Assembly (NCBI RefSeq): GCF_910592395.1
Contig: NC_088308.1
Location: forward strand, 26,675,501-26,739,500
Length of the DNA: 64,000 bases
DNA from: Lineus longissimus
Taxonomy: Eukaryota; Nemertea; Pilidiophora; Heteronemertea; Lineidae
Reading direction: 5' to 3'
Shown here: positions 12,801 through 26,164 of the stretch, one piece after another
Numbering within the stretch: position 1 is the stretch's first letter
Layout: every line of letters starts with the position of its first letter
Notes under the pieces: generated by a model
What the model was told of the DNA's origin: nothing
The model's database searches: none
Seen by the model: only the letters and a program-made list of their open reading frames with translations
Translations under genes and position numbers: made by a program

Positions 12801-12958
12801 CATCGTAGACTGCCTCAATTTCCACCAAATTTGGAATATAGGAACTAGGGATGGTACTTTTATCAAATAAGACAAAATATGCACAAGAATATGAAAAACT
12901 TACCAGCCATTGGAGGATTTTCCACCGGCCTGTTGGGTGACCGATTTCCTTCTGCCAT
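9848..12958 (-). CDS. Unrecognised Val/Gln/Glu-rich protein, N-terminal part (3' end not found)
   Basis: Three minus-strand exons join in frame with consensus splice sites: 12958-12904 (ATG start, begins MAEGNRSPNRPVENPPMA), 11123-10806, and 9940-9848. Every junction is phase 1 and recreates a GAT (Asp) codon at the two visible joins. The 155 residues are low-complexity and acidic, with repeats of Val-Gln-rich segments (VQVIQVEEG, ITLKDGQVVQEV). This is typical of activation regions in transcription regulators, but no DNA-binding domain is visible, so function is not assigned. The last exon ends in a strong GTAAGT donor, so more exons must follow at lower coordinates or outside the window. 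I could not find them among the repeats at 1-9.6 kb. The start ATG lies near a CpG-rich region shared with FERRY3. Confidence 0.75.
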
Positions 12959-14103
12959 GTTACCCCGATGACCTAGTTTTTTTTAGTCCCAGAATGCATT
13001 GCGATGATGGCGGAAAAAGTGTCTGCATGAAATTTTGGCAGCTAAAACTATGATTTTCTGCCCAATCTCACATCACATTAACAATTAAAGGTATTGAATA
13101 CAAGTCTTTATACTTCTTGAAGACTTTTGAGCTATTGGTTGCTGCGATCGTGTAGAAATGTTGTTTGAAAAGCACAGAAAGTTCAGTGACAGAAAATGAA
13201 ATAGGGGCCTACACAGTAGTGTACTGCATGAGTGTACTGTAGGAAGTAATGCACTGCATTGTTTGTATCATGTAGGAGCCAGTTTTCGCGGGTCTTATCA
13301 CTAAGTGCAGATTTACTAGCTTCCAGCGATTCCATACACGCAAAAGCTTATTTATTACGAAATTTGAGATCAATAACGAAATATCTGGGGTGCTGCGTGG
13401 ATGTTTTAAGCGTGAATTAATCTTGAAATCGCTCACTGAAAGATCGATGCAGACCAAAACAAATCCGAAGCGGCTCCCCCATTTTCGCGGGGTATTGCGC
13501 ATGCGCGACTGATTGTTGTGTTTCTGTGTCGTGTGCATGATCCTAGGTATTGACCCAGTGTTTTGAACGTAATTAGAGAATTGCTTGCCTGTTTAGGACG
13601 CATTTTGGGCGCTTTCTTTGCGGAACGAAATGAAAATCAAAAATCAGAAAATTTCTTCTCTGGAAACGAAGTGACGCGCGAGAAAACGGGAAAAAACGGG
13701 TTTTCGCGAAATTGGGGATGACTCGAAATTGGGGAGCAGCACCATACTATGACATTGACTGTCCAATGCAATGTGCATATCCTGGCACTTTAGCTAGCAG
13801 AGCATTTCTTTTAGAATGGTTAGTGGGGCGAATCAAACGGACATCAGAAGACGTCAGAACAGGTTCCACACCGTATATAAAGCTTCTCTCTCATCCTGAT
13901 CGACTGCGATGATGATCAAATTCAAAAGAAGAAGTCGGGCCTGATGGCAGTGCCAATGCATTAGAGCCGTGAGGTTGAGTGCTTGACAGGCTGAGCTAGC
14001 AATCCTTTTTCAGATTCTCTCTTAGTCTTAGGATCAGTTTAACTCTTGGAAAATTAAGTAAAACATTCCTTTGTTGTCAAACCTATTCATATGTTTCTTT
14101 CAG
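12959..14103. promoter_or_regulatory. Bidirectional promoter region between the unknown gene and FERRY3
   Basis: This region separates divergent start codons. It is locally CpG-rich at about 13480-13700 and contains the palindrome GCGCATGCGC (13497-13506), the core of NRF1-type sites. A GATGGCGG YY1-like motif lies near 13005. FERRY3 probably has a non-coding first exon here, since a good acceptor (TTTCTTTCAG, ending 14103) precedes its ATG by 32 bases. Confidence 0.55.
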
Positions 14104-14135
14104 GTAAAGAGCATAGCTAGAGTCTAGAGGAGATC

Positions 14136-17100
14136 ATGGCCACAAGCATGGAAACTGAGTTTGTGTTTAAATTTGGTTGTAAAGGACAGGCATCAACACT
14201 AACCGTTCCTGTGACTATTCCCATGGAACAGAGTGTGGAGGACCTGACTGGGCGATTGGTTAAAGCACATAATCTACCATGCTATGTGGAAGAAGGTAGG
14301 CCCAACTGAAGTGTTGGACACAAGTAGGCTACATACATATCAAGAGCATTAAACCATACATGCACTCCTTCTTTTCATCATGGCTGTACTCAGCAAGGGT
14401 GTCAGAGTGGAGAACATCCTCACGGTCTCTGTTGTTAAAAAGCAGTGGTTAGAATCACTCAAAAGGTTGTTTTGTTTGATTGTTTTTTATTATTTTGGTA
14501 AATTATTCATCCTTCTGCATTTCAGATCTTTCGGAAAGATTAAGAGATTTTGTAGACCAAAATACGAAGCAGTTCTATGACAAAAACTCTGTAGAAGCCA
14601 TCAGGAAAGTGCAGGATGGTGAGGTGGACGTCGATAACCTTGTGGAACGATGGGCAAAAGCTTTTTCGCAAGTAAGTCACTGCCATACATCATTACAAAA
14701 GCCCAAAGTTCCAAATGTGGATTATCCCTTATTGTTCTGCTGATATTATAAATAGTATAAATGTTGTCTAAGCATCCCCTTAGGGTAGCATCAGACTGCT
14801 ACACATTATTTAGCCCCAGCCCCAGCCAATTCTGTATGACTTGTGACTGGACAAGTCATCATCTTTCCCTTACTCTACTTCAGGAAGTGAAGGAATATGC
14901 CAAGCCAGAAGAGATCACGAATGAGCAACTCTTCTCAGAGGTCTATCACAGTTTGATTCATTCTGAGGCATTAGAAACATTACTTAATCTGGAGCATACT
15001 TACGCCATAGCCGTGGAAGATATCATAACTCAGAGAGATCGAGATTTAGCTCATCTAGAGCAGAGGTGGGTAAATTCATTTTTGGCATGTTCAGGGTGAC
15101 ACTGATACTAGTACTACACATCTAAGTGAAGTCCCATTGCCAGGATTTTCTTCCTCGAAACCCTTTCTAGTACATTATCCTAGACGAGTGGTGTGGCTAC
15201 TGGATATAAAACAACAATAGGAAACTTGGTCTTTCATTTATGATCAATGCTGCATGTTTCAGACAAAGTGCTGAGATGGAAGAGGCAGTCAGCCTCCTTG
15301 GTACCGCCTACTCTGATGCTCAGGTTAACCAGTTAGCCCAGCGACAGTTTGAAAACACTCAGGTGAGATCCAGACATTGTCTTGTGCAGTTCGATTGGGG
15401 TTTTTAGTTTTTGTGTCTGCAGCCCCTAGAGGCAGAGGGCTTAGAATATCAAAAGAATAAAAATGATTTCCTTCGGTAACATGAAGAGCATTTAGGTGCT
15501 GCCATCTGGCCAGATGTTTATGAATGATTCACATCAACACTGGTGTCATGTCAAGCTCTTGAAGAAGATGGCCAATTTCATCCTCTTGTCAATCTTGAGG
15601 TGGGCTAGAAGTCCATGATATTCTTTAGATTATGAAAATATGTAATGAAACCCATTTCTATTTCAGATGATTGACAGTAAATGGGCGAGCGAGTTGAGCA
15701 ACCAACAAGAAACCCAGAAACGTGAATACAGGGAATGGGTGATGAAGGTCCATGAAGACACACAGACTGCCACTGGGACACCATCATTCGTGTATGTACA
15801 GTTTCTCAGATTTGTCAAATGACAAAAACAGACGTCGCTTTATCTTTTGTATCTTGCGAGAAGTCCGAAATATAGTAATATACTGATTTCTCAGGAGCAT
15901 CACCATGTCCAAGTTATATTTTGTGTCCTTCCTGATACCGGTTTGGCGCATAAACTCAACCAAGGCTTTCTCCTCTGAGTTCTTGTGCTTCTGTTATTTT
16001 GAAATTCAATTAGTTTCTTCCTTATATCTGCAGGCAACGAGTGCGGGCACTGACCAACAACATGCCAGATGCTGGCGATGATGAACCAGTCTTCACACAA
16101 CAACACAGGCTCGAAGAAAGCTTCACCATACATCTAGGTACGGGCTACTGCAGAAAAACTTAGGATGTTATGCCACCGGGCAGATACACCTTGAAGGGAA
16201 GTTTGGTTGGGTCATGGTTTTTGGAGCTTTATCAGTGACGAAATTGAATTTCCAACATGTATCAGAAGTTGGCTTTAAAAGTAAGCTTGTTGTATTTCCA
16301 TTTTATTTCTTAGGTGCTCAAATGAAGACCATGCATAATCTTCGGTTGCTCTGCACAGACATTCTTGATTTATGCCGGCATAAACCTCACAAAGTTGGGT
16401 AAGTGTATTGACTTGATATTCAAGTTCGGTGGGATGATCTCATTATCTTTGACCCCATTATGGGCGGTTACCCCTGAACACCTGTAAGCTGTACCAAATC
16501 TTTGCTAGAGCGACCCATTCCCTATTTAGTTGTAATCCCAATGCTGATTGGGACCATCTAACATTAAAGGACAAATTGCTTTCCAAGGTTTGTCTGTATT
16601 CATTATTGTTTATTTGTTTCAGAGGTCTGCTGATCCCTTCCCCTCAGCGGCTACAGACTGCCATGTCGTTATATTCGAATAATCTCTCCGCTTTAGTGCT
16701 ACTTGTTGACAACAGACTCAACTCCTACACAGGAATGAAGAGAGGTTAGTGTTACCATTAATACAGAACCAACACCGACCTGCCTGGTGATTTGCAGATT
16801 GATGACTTGGTCACTTAGAATCTGTGTTTTTGAAATGAATGATTTGATTGGCCCTCAAAGGTTCCTGTTTTTGTTGATCATCACCCAAACCCGAATGCAA
16901 GTTGTTGTTGTTCTGGTAGTTCAGACAAACATGTACATGTACTTCGAATGGAAATCAAAGGAAAAGTATAGATGTTGTTGTCAAGTTATGTAATCTTTAT
17001 GTTGATTTTAGATTACATGAGACAATATTCTTCGCACTTTTGATGGCTTGAACCATCATGTTGCAATAAAAGAAGAAGAAGATAATATTATACTGAACTG

Positions 17101-20100
17101 AAGTCCTGTCTCATATCATTACAGAGTTTGCCAAAGTTTGTGAGCAGTCTTCAGACTTTCATTTCCCTGATCTGGAACAACAGTTTCAACGTATTGAGCA
17201 GAATGTGATAAAGGGCAATGAATGGAGGACGCAGCAGAAACTGTTAGAGGAGGGAGACAAGATCAGTATCAAGAGCTCTGGAAGCAGTGGAAGTCAACCG
17301 GTAGTTACATAAACTTATTGAATTTAAAGTATTGCAAGGGTTCAAGAATAGTGCCATAGTGTACTTCTGGGTCATGTCTTCTTTGTACTGGTTAGGGAAT
17401 TCAATTCACAATCTCAGAGTTATGGGTTTAATCTACAGCTCTTGTGGCCAGTTTTTGCTTCAATGCTTGACCTCAAGAGGGCAGGGACTGTATGAGAAGC
17501 TCCTCGGTCCTTCAATTTGCCACAGATAGCAGCATATCGCCACATGTTTGAAAGTTGCCGAGATTTTGTTTCATACTGTCTCTACTTTCAGAGAGAGGAC
17601 AAGACCACAAAAATGTCTGTGGGAGACTTTTACATCACAAGACATTCCAATCTTTCTGATGTTCATGTTGCATTTCACCTGGTCACTGATGAGACTTTGA
17701 ATTCTCCGGAGATATCCTCCAGACATCCGGTGATACTCGGCATCCGGAATATCCTCAAGATGTGTTTCAGATATGATATCTTCACCATAAGCATTCCACT
17801 TCTTCTCACCCATGACATGTCTGAGGTAGGTTAACAATCATTAGACTTAAGAGACCCTGCACTGGAACTGGTGGTAGGCCAAAGCCATGATTATCTTGGT
17901 CGGTCTGGGCTCGACAGTTCTGTCCCAGAGACCCACCAAATCGGCTTGTGCCATTATGGTTCCAACAACGCACCTTCAAAATGAATGTTTTGTTTACCTT
18001 TTAGGAGATGACAATGCAGTGGTGTAACCGCCGAGCCGAGTTGGTGTTCAAATGTGTGAAGGGCTTCATGATGGAGATGGCTACATGGGGCGGATCTGAT
18101 TCCAGGACAATACAGTTCATTGTGCCAAGGGTGAGTATTAACACCTATGGCTGTAAGTGTGCTTGTTGCATTTGTCCCAAGTAATTGGCAATTTTGCGTA
18201 GCATTTCAGCTTCCTGTTGTGTAGTGAGCAGTCATTGTGTTAAAACTGTTTTACAATTTGTGTTTCTGTTTCATTGACATGTGAAATTGTCTCCTCCATT
18301 CCTTGCTCCACCTGTCTGTCTGTTGCTGAACTAAAGTTGTAACTCCCAGTGATTACATCATGTGTGTCTATCATTGTCTGTCATTGTGCCACATCATCAT
18401 ATTCAGATGAACCAATCAACTGAGGCCAAAGTGCCACCGTGTTTTTACAAGCTTTCCCTTTTGAATTACACCACATTGGTGATGACATATTTGATAAAGC
18501 TGGATAGCTGTTAAGTCTGGATGTAACAAATTCAATGATTTATTGACAAATTTAAAGAAAACTTATGGTTTGGACACATTCAGCATTGTATGGGCAAGTT
18601 TGTGGAAACACTCCTCTTGAAGCCCTTATTATATGTGGTGTTGACCTGTTAAGAAATGAGTGAGAAAACCAAATTTTAAAATGATTTGATTCCAAAAAAT
18701 GTTTTCAAAAATCTTGATGAAAACATTTGTCACTCTCAGAACTTATTCGTTTGGCCTCATGATGCCTATCAGCTGTATTATTGATATAACAGGTATGCCT
18801 ACTACTAGTTTGATATGCATCTTCACATGTGTGGCGAGACACCTGGCCCTTTCCCCAGCCATGCTGGCATAACATGGCAATACTGTCATGACTGTGTTTA
18901 AGGTTCTGGCCTAGGTTACGTCTGTGAAGATGCATTTCACTCAAAACCTCAACTGCTTCCTCAGTTTCAGCCAACATTTTAGCTCCACCCTCGCAACGCT
19001 TGGTGAGACAACCACCACCTCTGGTTCGGTATCCATTCTTTTTTAAGCAAAACTTTGATGCATCCATCCATGTTATGTTATTGCAGAATTGATCATGTAT
19101 GTAGTGATGATTGGAACTCATCCCAATTTGCCAATCCTGGGTTGTTACGATGGTCCATGAGAGAAGTAGCATGATCGCACATGATTGGGCTCCTTTGCCC
19201 GTTGTAAATTAAGCAAAGAGGCATTTAGGCAGTGTATACTATTCAAAGCAGTTTATGAATCATATGTGGTACTGTACTAGTATTATCCTTGGTATCATTC
19301 TGTCCAAAAATCATACACTTTGAGGGCACAAGGTCAAATGTAAAGCCAATGGCTTTGGCATAATGTCTATTGTTTGTGATCTTAGAATCCAAATGTAAAT
19401 TCCAATGACAATGCAGTCTGGGCCAGTGAGTCCATTTTGCGTAAGTCACATGTGTAGTTTGCAATGTGGTACATGCACTCTCTCTGTGCTAACGGACACT
19501 TCAGGCATCAAATGTGTAACATATGTTTTGTATTAGACTTAAATTGGTTGAACACACCAGCTGCCAATATGGGAGAATGTCCTATGATATAGTTCAGTTC
19601 TATTCTGACCATATTGGAGTCACAAATCTTATAAAATTTGTGAAGAAGTCTTTTCCTTGCGAATAATTTTTTTGCATAGTTAGCCTACTTCAGTACTGTT
19701 GGAATACACTGAGTTATCCTTTTGTTGTCATTTAATATTGTGCACCATGGGGTAGATCAAACAAATCTGGTTGAAACTTCAACTTTTGGGTTTTGAATTG
19801 TGATTTATTTCATTAAGTTTGTATTTGGTGAGTGAGACAGACATCAACAGTCTACATGCTCCAGGAACATGTCATTTGTGTAGGGGTATTGAGCCTATAG
19901 GGAGGAGCCAGATGGGTCAGCTATGTTACACAAATTCATTGATAGAGGTCTCTCCTATCTCATGCTGCATGAGGAATGGGATTATTGTTGAATGAAATAC
20001 AACCCTGGTTTCCCTCACTTTGCACACTAATACTCATAATTTCATATTCATATCTGCTGGCCTAATTAGTATCTTCTCTCAATTCATTGTACGACATGCA

Positions 20101-21888
20101 AGAATAGTCTTGTTTAGGCATGTATCAATTGAAAAATGTCCTATTGTATTTTTGTAATTTGAAAATGGTCTCAGATCAATAGTCCTTTATGAAGCGGATG
20201 TTCCAAGTGTGTGCCATAATGGCTTGATTACCTGAATTGAAATCCAACTTGTTATTTTATTGTTGAGCTATTGTGCTTGTATTGTAATATGCTCAACTTG
20301 CCACATCTCGATTGTGTCCTAGAGATGTGCCTACATCACATTTTTGTCTTCTTCATTAGTCATATTGGTGATCAAACCAATACGGGAAACTTTCCACCTA
20401 TACTAATGTGTACATTCATCTTGTCAGTATTGACAGAATGCATACAACCTTTCCTTTTAATCATAAAATCGAATCGGTGCTCGGAATATTTTTGCTCCAT
20501 TATGTATGGTAATTTTAACCATAAAATCTGTCAAAGTGGAGATAAAACTATTGTCATGATAAGCTTTGACAATTTACTTAGTCATATGACATTGAAGTTA
20601 AACTCTTCTTGTTACGTGGCTATATCATCTTTCTTCCTGATCCAAAGACACGTCAGTACTTAAGAAACCAATGTACATCCCTATCAAGACACGTATCATA
20701 TCAGCATGTGACATGAAGATTTCTGTCTTTTGATGTGTAATTTCCTGTTTATTGCTGATTTCTTCTGCAGACATGCAGATATCCACCACATCCCTGCATG
20801 CAGCTTTCATTGTTGATGTAAGACTGAATCTTGTCAAGTCGTGAAAGGTTGTGCCGAGTTCCGTTTATGAAATTGATGGCACACTGTTGGAAATTGTTCT
20901 GTCCATATGCGAATAACAGAATGGACTATCATTCATGGAAATTTCATTAAACACAAAAATGAAAATTGTTTATTGTGGCAAATATTCATTTCCTCCCAGT
21001 GCCACATCAGCCTTTGTGTGTGATGTGTAATCAGTGCCACAGCTGCTGGGCATTTTAAAATCTAATTAGACGGAGACCTAGGCCCTACTTAAACCATATA
21101 CGTGTCCTTGATAATAGCCCACACTCATGACGTAACAATCAATTGTCAGAGGTATGGGTTTTTTTGCACCAGGGACCTTGTTATACCTGCCATTGTGCAC
21201 CACATCATCGGTAATACCAACAGTAAAACTCCTTCATCATAATACCCAAGCTTTTAAACACCATCTAAGTATATCTGAATTAACATTTTGTTATCATTTT
21301 GAAGCAAATTCACCTATTGGTCTATGTGTAGAACCAGGTGATTGTGAAGCCTGTTCATATATTCATTGGTTTATTTACCTGTGTTTATTTATTCATGAAA
21401 CTAATCATAAAATAGGCCTAGGTTTTTTTTCTGTGTGTCTGTGTCCAAGTGTATCAATGTGGATGCACAGAAGGTGCTGATAATTATACAGATATCATAG
21501 CATGTATGAGTAGAAAACAAGGAACAAGTTAACCCCTAAATGTATGTGTCCTTTCAAATAGCGTAGTGTCTCTTCCCTAATGATTATCATGCCACAGTTT
21601 CTGACAATAGAACTACTTGTTATTGCTTGCATTTCAACATGTTTTCTGGTTTGAATGAATAATTAATCTTTCATTAATTAAAGGGAAACAAGTATTTTGA
21701 TAAAACTAATTGATATCCTGTCATAGGTATGCATGAAGGAAATGATTTTGCAAGTACAAAATGTATTTTCATATGTTTGTCAATAGTCTTATCTCATGTC
21801 TTTGCAGGGTTGTTCGGACAAGATGTTTGCAGAGTTCAGCACAATGTTACCAAGTATATTCAGGACTTCGAACCCAATCAAAGGATGA
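14136..21888 (+). CDS. FERRY3: FERRY complex subunit 3 (C12orf4 homologue, DUF2362)
   Basis: Twelve coding exons rebuild a 568-residue protein: 14136-14295, 14526-14671, 14884-15065, 15263-15362, 15667-15791, 16034-16137, 16314-16398, 16623-16744, 17125-17300, 17526-17825, 18005-18130 and 21808-21888. All junctions are GT-AG and in frame. The human homologue is about 550 residues. Its product belongs to the FERRY complex, a Rab5 effector that tethers mRNAs to early endosomes (family knowledge). The family is recognised from the overall sequence, for example [32 protein letters not shown] and [19 protein letters not shown]. Exon 10 could instead start at 17592, but the 17526 start reads as coding ([14 protein letters not shown]). 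The last intron is unusually long (3.7 kb). The 3' UTR holds a 104-bp palindrome. Confidence 0.88.
18131..21807 (+). other. Long last intron of FERRY3
   Basis: A 3.7-kb GT-AG intron. It contains no recognised repeat. A 155-codon minus-strand frame at 18705-19172 has a weak C-type-lectin-like segment (see findings) but no confirmed gene structure. Confidence 0.8.
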
Positions 21889-21970
21889 AAGCAATGCTGA
21901 CCTGTAGACCTCTCTTAGACCCTTCCTGAGGACCCCACTCCTTGATTGGACAGGTTAGTTTAATCAAGGA

Positions 21971-22201
21971 CAATTGTGACCCGCTCTACCAAAACTAGGC
22001 GCTTGTCGCATCTGAACTTGACAGGTTGATACGGACTTGTTGTTCATTTCCCTATTGTAGACCTTTTGTGAAATGTGACCAAATCAGTTTGTAATAGATT
22101 TCACAAAAGGTCTACAATAGGGAAATGAACAACAAGTCCGTATCAACCTGTCGAGTTCAGATGCGACAAGCGCCTAGTTTTGGTAGAGCGAGTCACAATT
22201 G
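21971..22201. repeat. Near-perfect palindrome (104-bp arms, 23-bp spacer)
   Basis: The left arm 21971-22074 and right arm 22098-22201 are reverse complements with no gaps and only two differences (102/104). The ends are CAATTG. It lies 83 bases after the FERRY3 stop and before both candidate poly(A) signals, so it should be transcribed in the 3' UTR as a long hairpin. It may be a fold-back MITE or a local inverted duplication. No target-site duplication is obvious. Confidence 0.95.
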
Positions 22202-22817
22202 ATAGGGAGACTCAGGTTCCCCATTATATTCAGGACGTCGAGTGTGGCTGAACAGAAGGGTCTTGACAAAACACTTGTAACAGCCACTGCACAAGGGCCT
22301 AGCTAGCTAATCATTTTGGTGATCTACAGACTTCTGTCTAGTGTTTTCTCCGTCAGCGATGTTGGAGGGTAGAACAATGATTTGACGTGCCTGACTTGAC
22401 TCATGGTCATTTGGGCTTGCTTGCTTTTGTCTGTCCCTCCAGCATATGGCAGGTGATGAGATCATGTGAAACCACTCTATTAGTACGCAAGCATTACAAT
22501 GCTTGTAAACCCTCACAGGGGCCTGTAGACCCTGCTCAAGGGTTCTCATCTGTCCGATATCCAAATGTGTATGATATCAAATGTACTATAGCTCCAGAGA
22601 GACACATCATCGTTTTTGCACACACCTGTAGATATCTCTCTACTTATCAGTTCGAGTTGAGTCAGCTGTGTGAAAACAGCATGTGTGTTGTCCAGAAACT
22701 GCTGGAAATGTTGCGAGGATATAACTATGTGTTTGGATAGTTGGGGCATGAAAAAGGCTTTTTCATAGGCAACTTGCTTTAGAAAATACTTAAACTACAC
22801 CAGAGTCGTACCTTTAG

Positions 22818-22823
22818 AATAAA
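22818..22823 (+). terminator. Candidate poly(A) signal of FERRY3 (proximal)
   Basis: AATAAA 930 bases after the stop codon, followed by T/G-rich sequence. Confidence 0.45.
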
Positions 22824-23180
22824 GCTTACATCCGCATGGTTGACTCGGGTCATTATTGTTGGTATGTTAGTTCACTTGGAAGCTACTATGAGTACAGTTT
22901 ATTGTTTGTTGTATAATTTATGATAATACCACGTAATCAGTCTGTACTTAGAGTGGAATTTGTCTTTAAAATGAAATTGCCAAGCGAATTGCTCTGCAGG
23001 CCCGGGCCGGGGCTTGTCATTGAGCATCTGATTCAGATTGTTGAGTTTCAATATCATCTACTGTATATCTCAAACTCTCAAGAGTGTTCTGCTTTATAAT
23101 AATGAATGTATGATGAAATATCTAGTCTGAATGTGTGAGATGTGATTGTAAATCATGTGCAATTGTGTAAGGAAATTTAT

Positions 23181-23186
23181 AATAAA
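23181..23186 (+). terminator. Candidate poly(A) signal of FERRY3 (distal)
   Basis: AATAAA followed within 40 bases by T-rich sequence (ATTTCATTTTCGTTTCTTG). It would give a 3' UTR of about 1.3 kb. Confidence 0.55.
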
Positions 23187-23209
23187 TGCTGTATTTGTAG
23201 ATTTCATTT

Positions 23210-24960
23210 TCGTTTCTTGTATATTCGAGGACAAGTTAGAGACAAGAGTCAGGCATGTTACACAGTCTTTCAATTAGAATCTTCTTATCCTGGACATTTC
23301 TAAGACTGGCACTCTGCTGCTTCTATCATTTTCACAGAAATCAGAATTCTCTGTGTAATATGTGAAAGCTGCACTGTGAGAATATGTTCTTCATTAATGG
23401 CTGGGCCTACAAAGCAGAGTTGTGGTCAACATGCTCTATCTTTCAACCATAAGAAACATAACAAGTTATAGACGACCATCCAAGCTGTTGTTGAACAAAA
23501 ACAGCCCTATTTTATTCCATGTCTTGCTTATCGAGATAATTGAACGATATAAGCCCCATCTCTTGATCTCTGGACCTGCATCTAGAGTGGGAGCCATCAT
23601 GTGTCCAGTGAAAAGGCAATAAATCTTGTTGTGCGAGGCATATCTTTCATTCGCGACTGATGGAAACCAGATTTGGTCATGAAGGGCAGGCCAAGTAATA
23701 GATAAACCCTTGGACTAATACAGAAGTGTTGAGCGAGAGGCTGGCTTAAGTTATGTCTGAGAAACATGTGAAAAGACTATCTGCCACAAGAAGACACAAG
23801 CATATTCAGTGCAAAAGGTGATCACTCTCCAGTAAAAGTATTGGCTGGATTCTTTCTCTTTGAAAGTAATATGGTTTATCAAGTCACGTTAATGAACTAC
23901 GATGACAGATTACTGTTAAACAACCCAGCTCTGGTTGTCTAAACAACTGGAAGTAGCATTCACCATAATCTATGCCGTCCCATCCTGCTGTTAAGATGGA
24001 GGAACCATAATCATGGCCAGTGATGATCATGGGCACTAACATTCATATTTGGACCAGGCATGGTTTTATACTGTATACCACATATACAGGGTGGCTTTCT
24101 TGGAGAGATGATAAAACTTGAGACTTCCAATACACAGCCTTTCAAGTGTGACATGGCCAGTCCAAGTGAGTGGTCTCCCAACTTGGGCAACTAAAACGTC
24201 TGCGCAGATCATCTACATAGGAAATACAGGACCAAGGGGTAACTATTGGGGAGCAATGGTCTCAAACTGAGCAGTCCACGCCAGCCTTACAGTAGGTATG
24301 GACATTGTAGCTGAATCGGTCCATGCTATGCACTGTTTGAGAGTTGAACACTGCTGCTGTCCCATTTTAACACCAGTGGTTCTTTGTGATGGGAGGACAT
24401 CATTCATGCAGCATCACCAATCTTATAAATGCCGGCAGATACGCTAGCTGGTGCGGGTTTCCAATTACAAGGACAAAGATCTTGGATCCATGTGGACTCC
24501 TTTGAGAGTCTGGTGAGAGCATGGATGTATTCTAGGACAAATATGAGGACATCCTGCAGTCCATTGTCCTTGTCTTATCAAGGCTGTTCGGCTTGTGCAA
24601 GTAGCTTCGTGTGGTTCCCCCAGGTTACATCCAAGTGATGTAATCTATGTAATCTTGGCCAAGCTATTAATCTGTCATTTACAAGATCTGCCAGAGCCAA
24701 GACAGCTGGTTGCACATGCTCTGGACTGGATCACAGTGGAGTCAGTCATGGGTAAGGCGATCACCAAGTCCTGTCTTGACTGAATAGGATTTCGTCACTG
24801 TCTGGGTGAGAACTTTGTGTAACATCATCCAGCCGTCATGTGGCTGTCCGTCTGCACTGACTGGACCGGCTGAAATAATGTCAGCCAAAACTGACACAAT
24901 TTTCAGCCAAATTCCCAAATGCGATACGGTAATGACAAAGACTGCCACAACCAGACAACC
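23210..24960. other. Intergenic region between convergent FERRY3 and PDI genes
   Basis: No exon, RNA gene or repeat recognised. Short frames only. Confidence 0.5.
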
Positions 24961-24981
24961 AAACAATACAATCAAATATTT

Positions 24982-24999
24982 TTTATTAATAAATTTATT
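24982..24999 (-). terminator. Candidate poly(A) signals of the PDI gene
   Basis: Two minus-strand AATAAA hexamers (complement TTTATT at 24982-24987 and 24994-24999) lie 1.2 kb after the stop codon. Confidence 0.5.
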
Positions 25000-26164
25000 C
25001 CATTGGATCTTTCTTTCACTGCTCCAATTGATTTTAAAACATGACGAGATTTCCCGTCATACACAGCCAAAATAAAGAACACACTGAGCAATAAGCCTCC
25101 GCTTTCAATTACATGATCTTCATGAGGATTTTAGCCAAGATGTTTTAACAAATTGGACATGTTACCAAGTACCTTTTGAACTGGGAGTATATTTTTGTAA
25201 CTTGGCCGAGGAGTTCCATGGCCTTTGACATCCAAGGCCAACCGAAGCGTTTTCTATAAAGAAAAATGCCATGGGAGGCACAATACACTCGTAACGTAGG
25301 GAGTAGCATAATTGAACATTATGACCTAACAAAAATATCTTATTTAACAGATCACTCCAAGAACAAGTGCAGTTTCTAATAAAATGCTCTAAAGAACCAC
25401 ATCTGTAGTGTTACATTTATAGATCGTCAGGTTGATACAAGATAAAGTCACTGCCGACAACAAATGGGATTATCTCCGAGTGAACAATCAGGGGATACAA
25501 AATGATCATGATAGTCAAGTGTTGACTATTAACAAAGAAGTTAAAGCAAGTGAGAGACAAGGATGAGCAACTCCGCAAAACCAACTTAAATATTTTATGC
25601 ATTACAAAGCACACAACCCTAAAACATGGTGTAAATAAATACATGCACAATAACTGATGCTTGCGTTAACATTATCTTGTTTTTTTTTATACAAAACTAA
25701 TAAAAGTTCTGTTACTCTAAAATACTGTATTAAAACAACATTGCAGCTACACAACTTCCAAGGACTCAAGATGATCTCACGTCACATAAGAAATCTTTGA
25801 CATTTAGACTGAACAATACGGGATCTCTTTTGTGTGGCAACTTCATTCTGAATTTAACCTAACAGGACTTGGACAGAGTGAACACCAGGAGTCCTCGGGG
25901 TGCTTTCTTGTTCTCCAGATCAGACTATGCCGGAAGATCTGCGAGAAATGATTTATACATAGATAGTCTGTTCTGGAGGGATCCCAGCCCGAAAAGATAT
26001 CCCCATTCTATTTCCATGACAATGAACAATGCAAAAGGAATGTGAACATACTAGGTTTGACAACGTCCGATACGACTGGTCCAAAACGTCTAAATTGAAA
26101 AACTTTACAAGTGATTTCCTTACTACTGAAATTGACAATTTTAAAAAGCTAAGTTGGTGAACAT

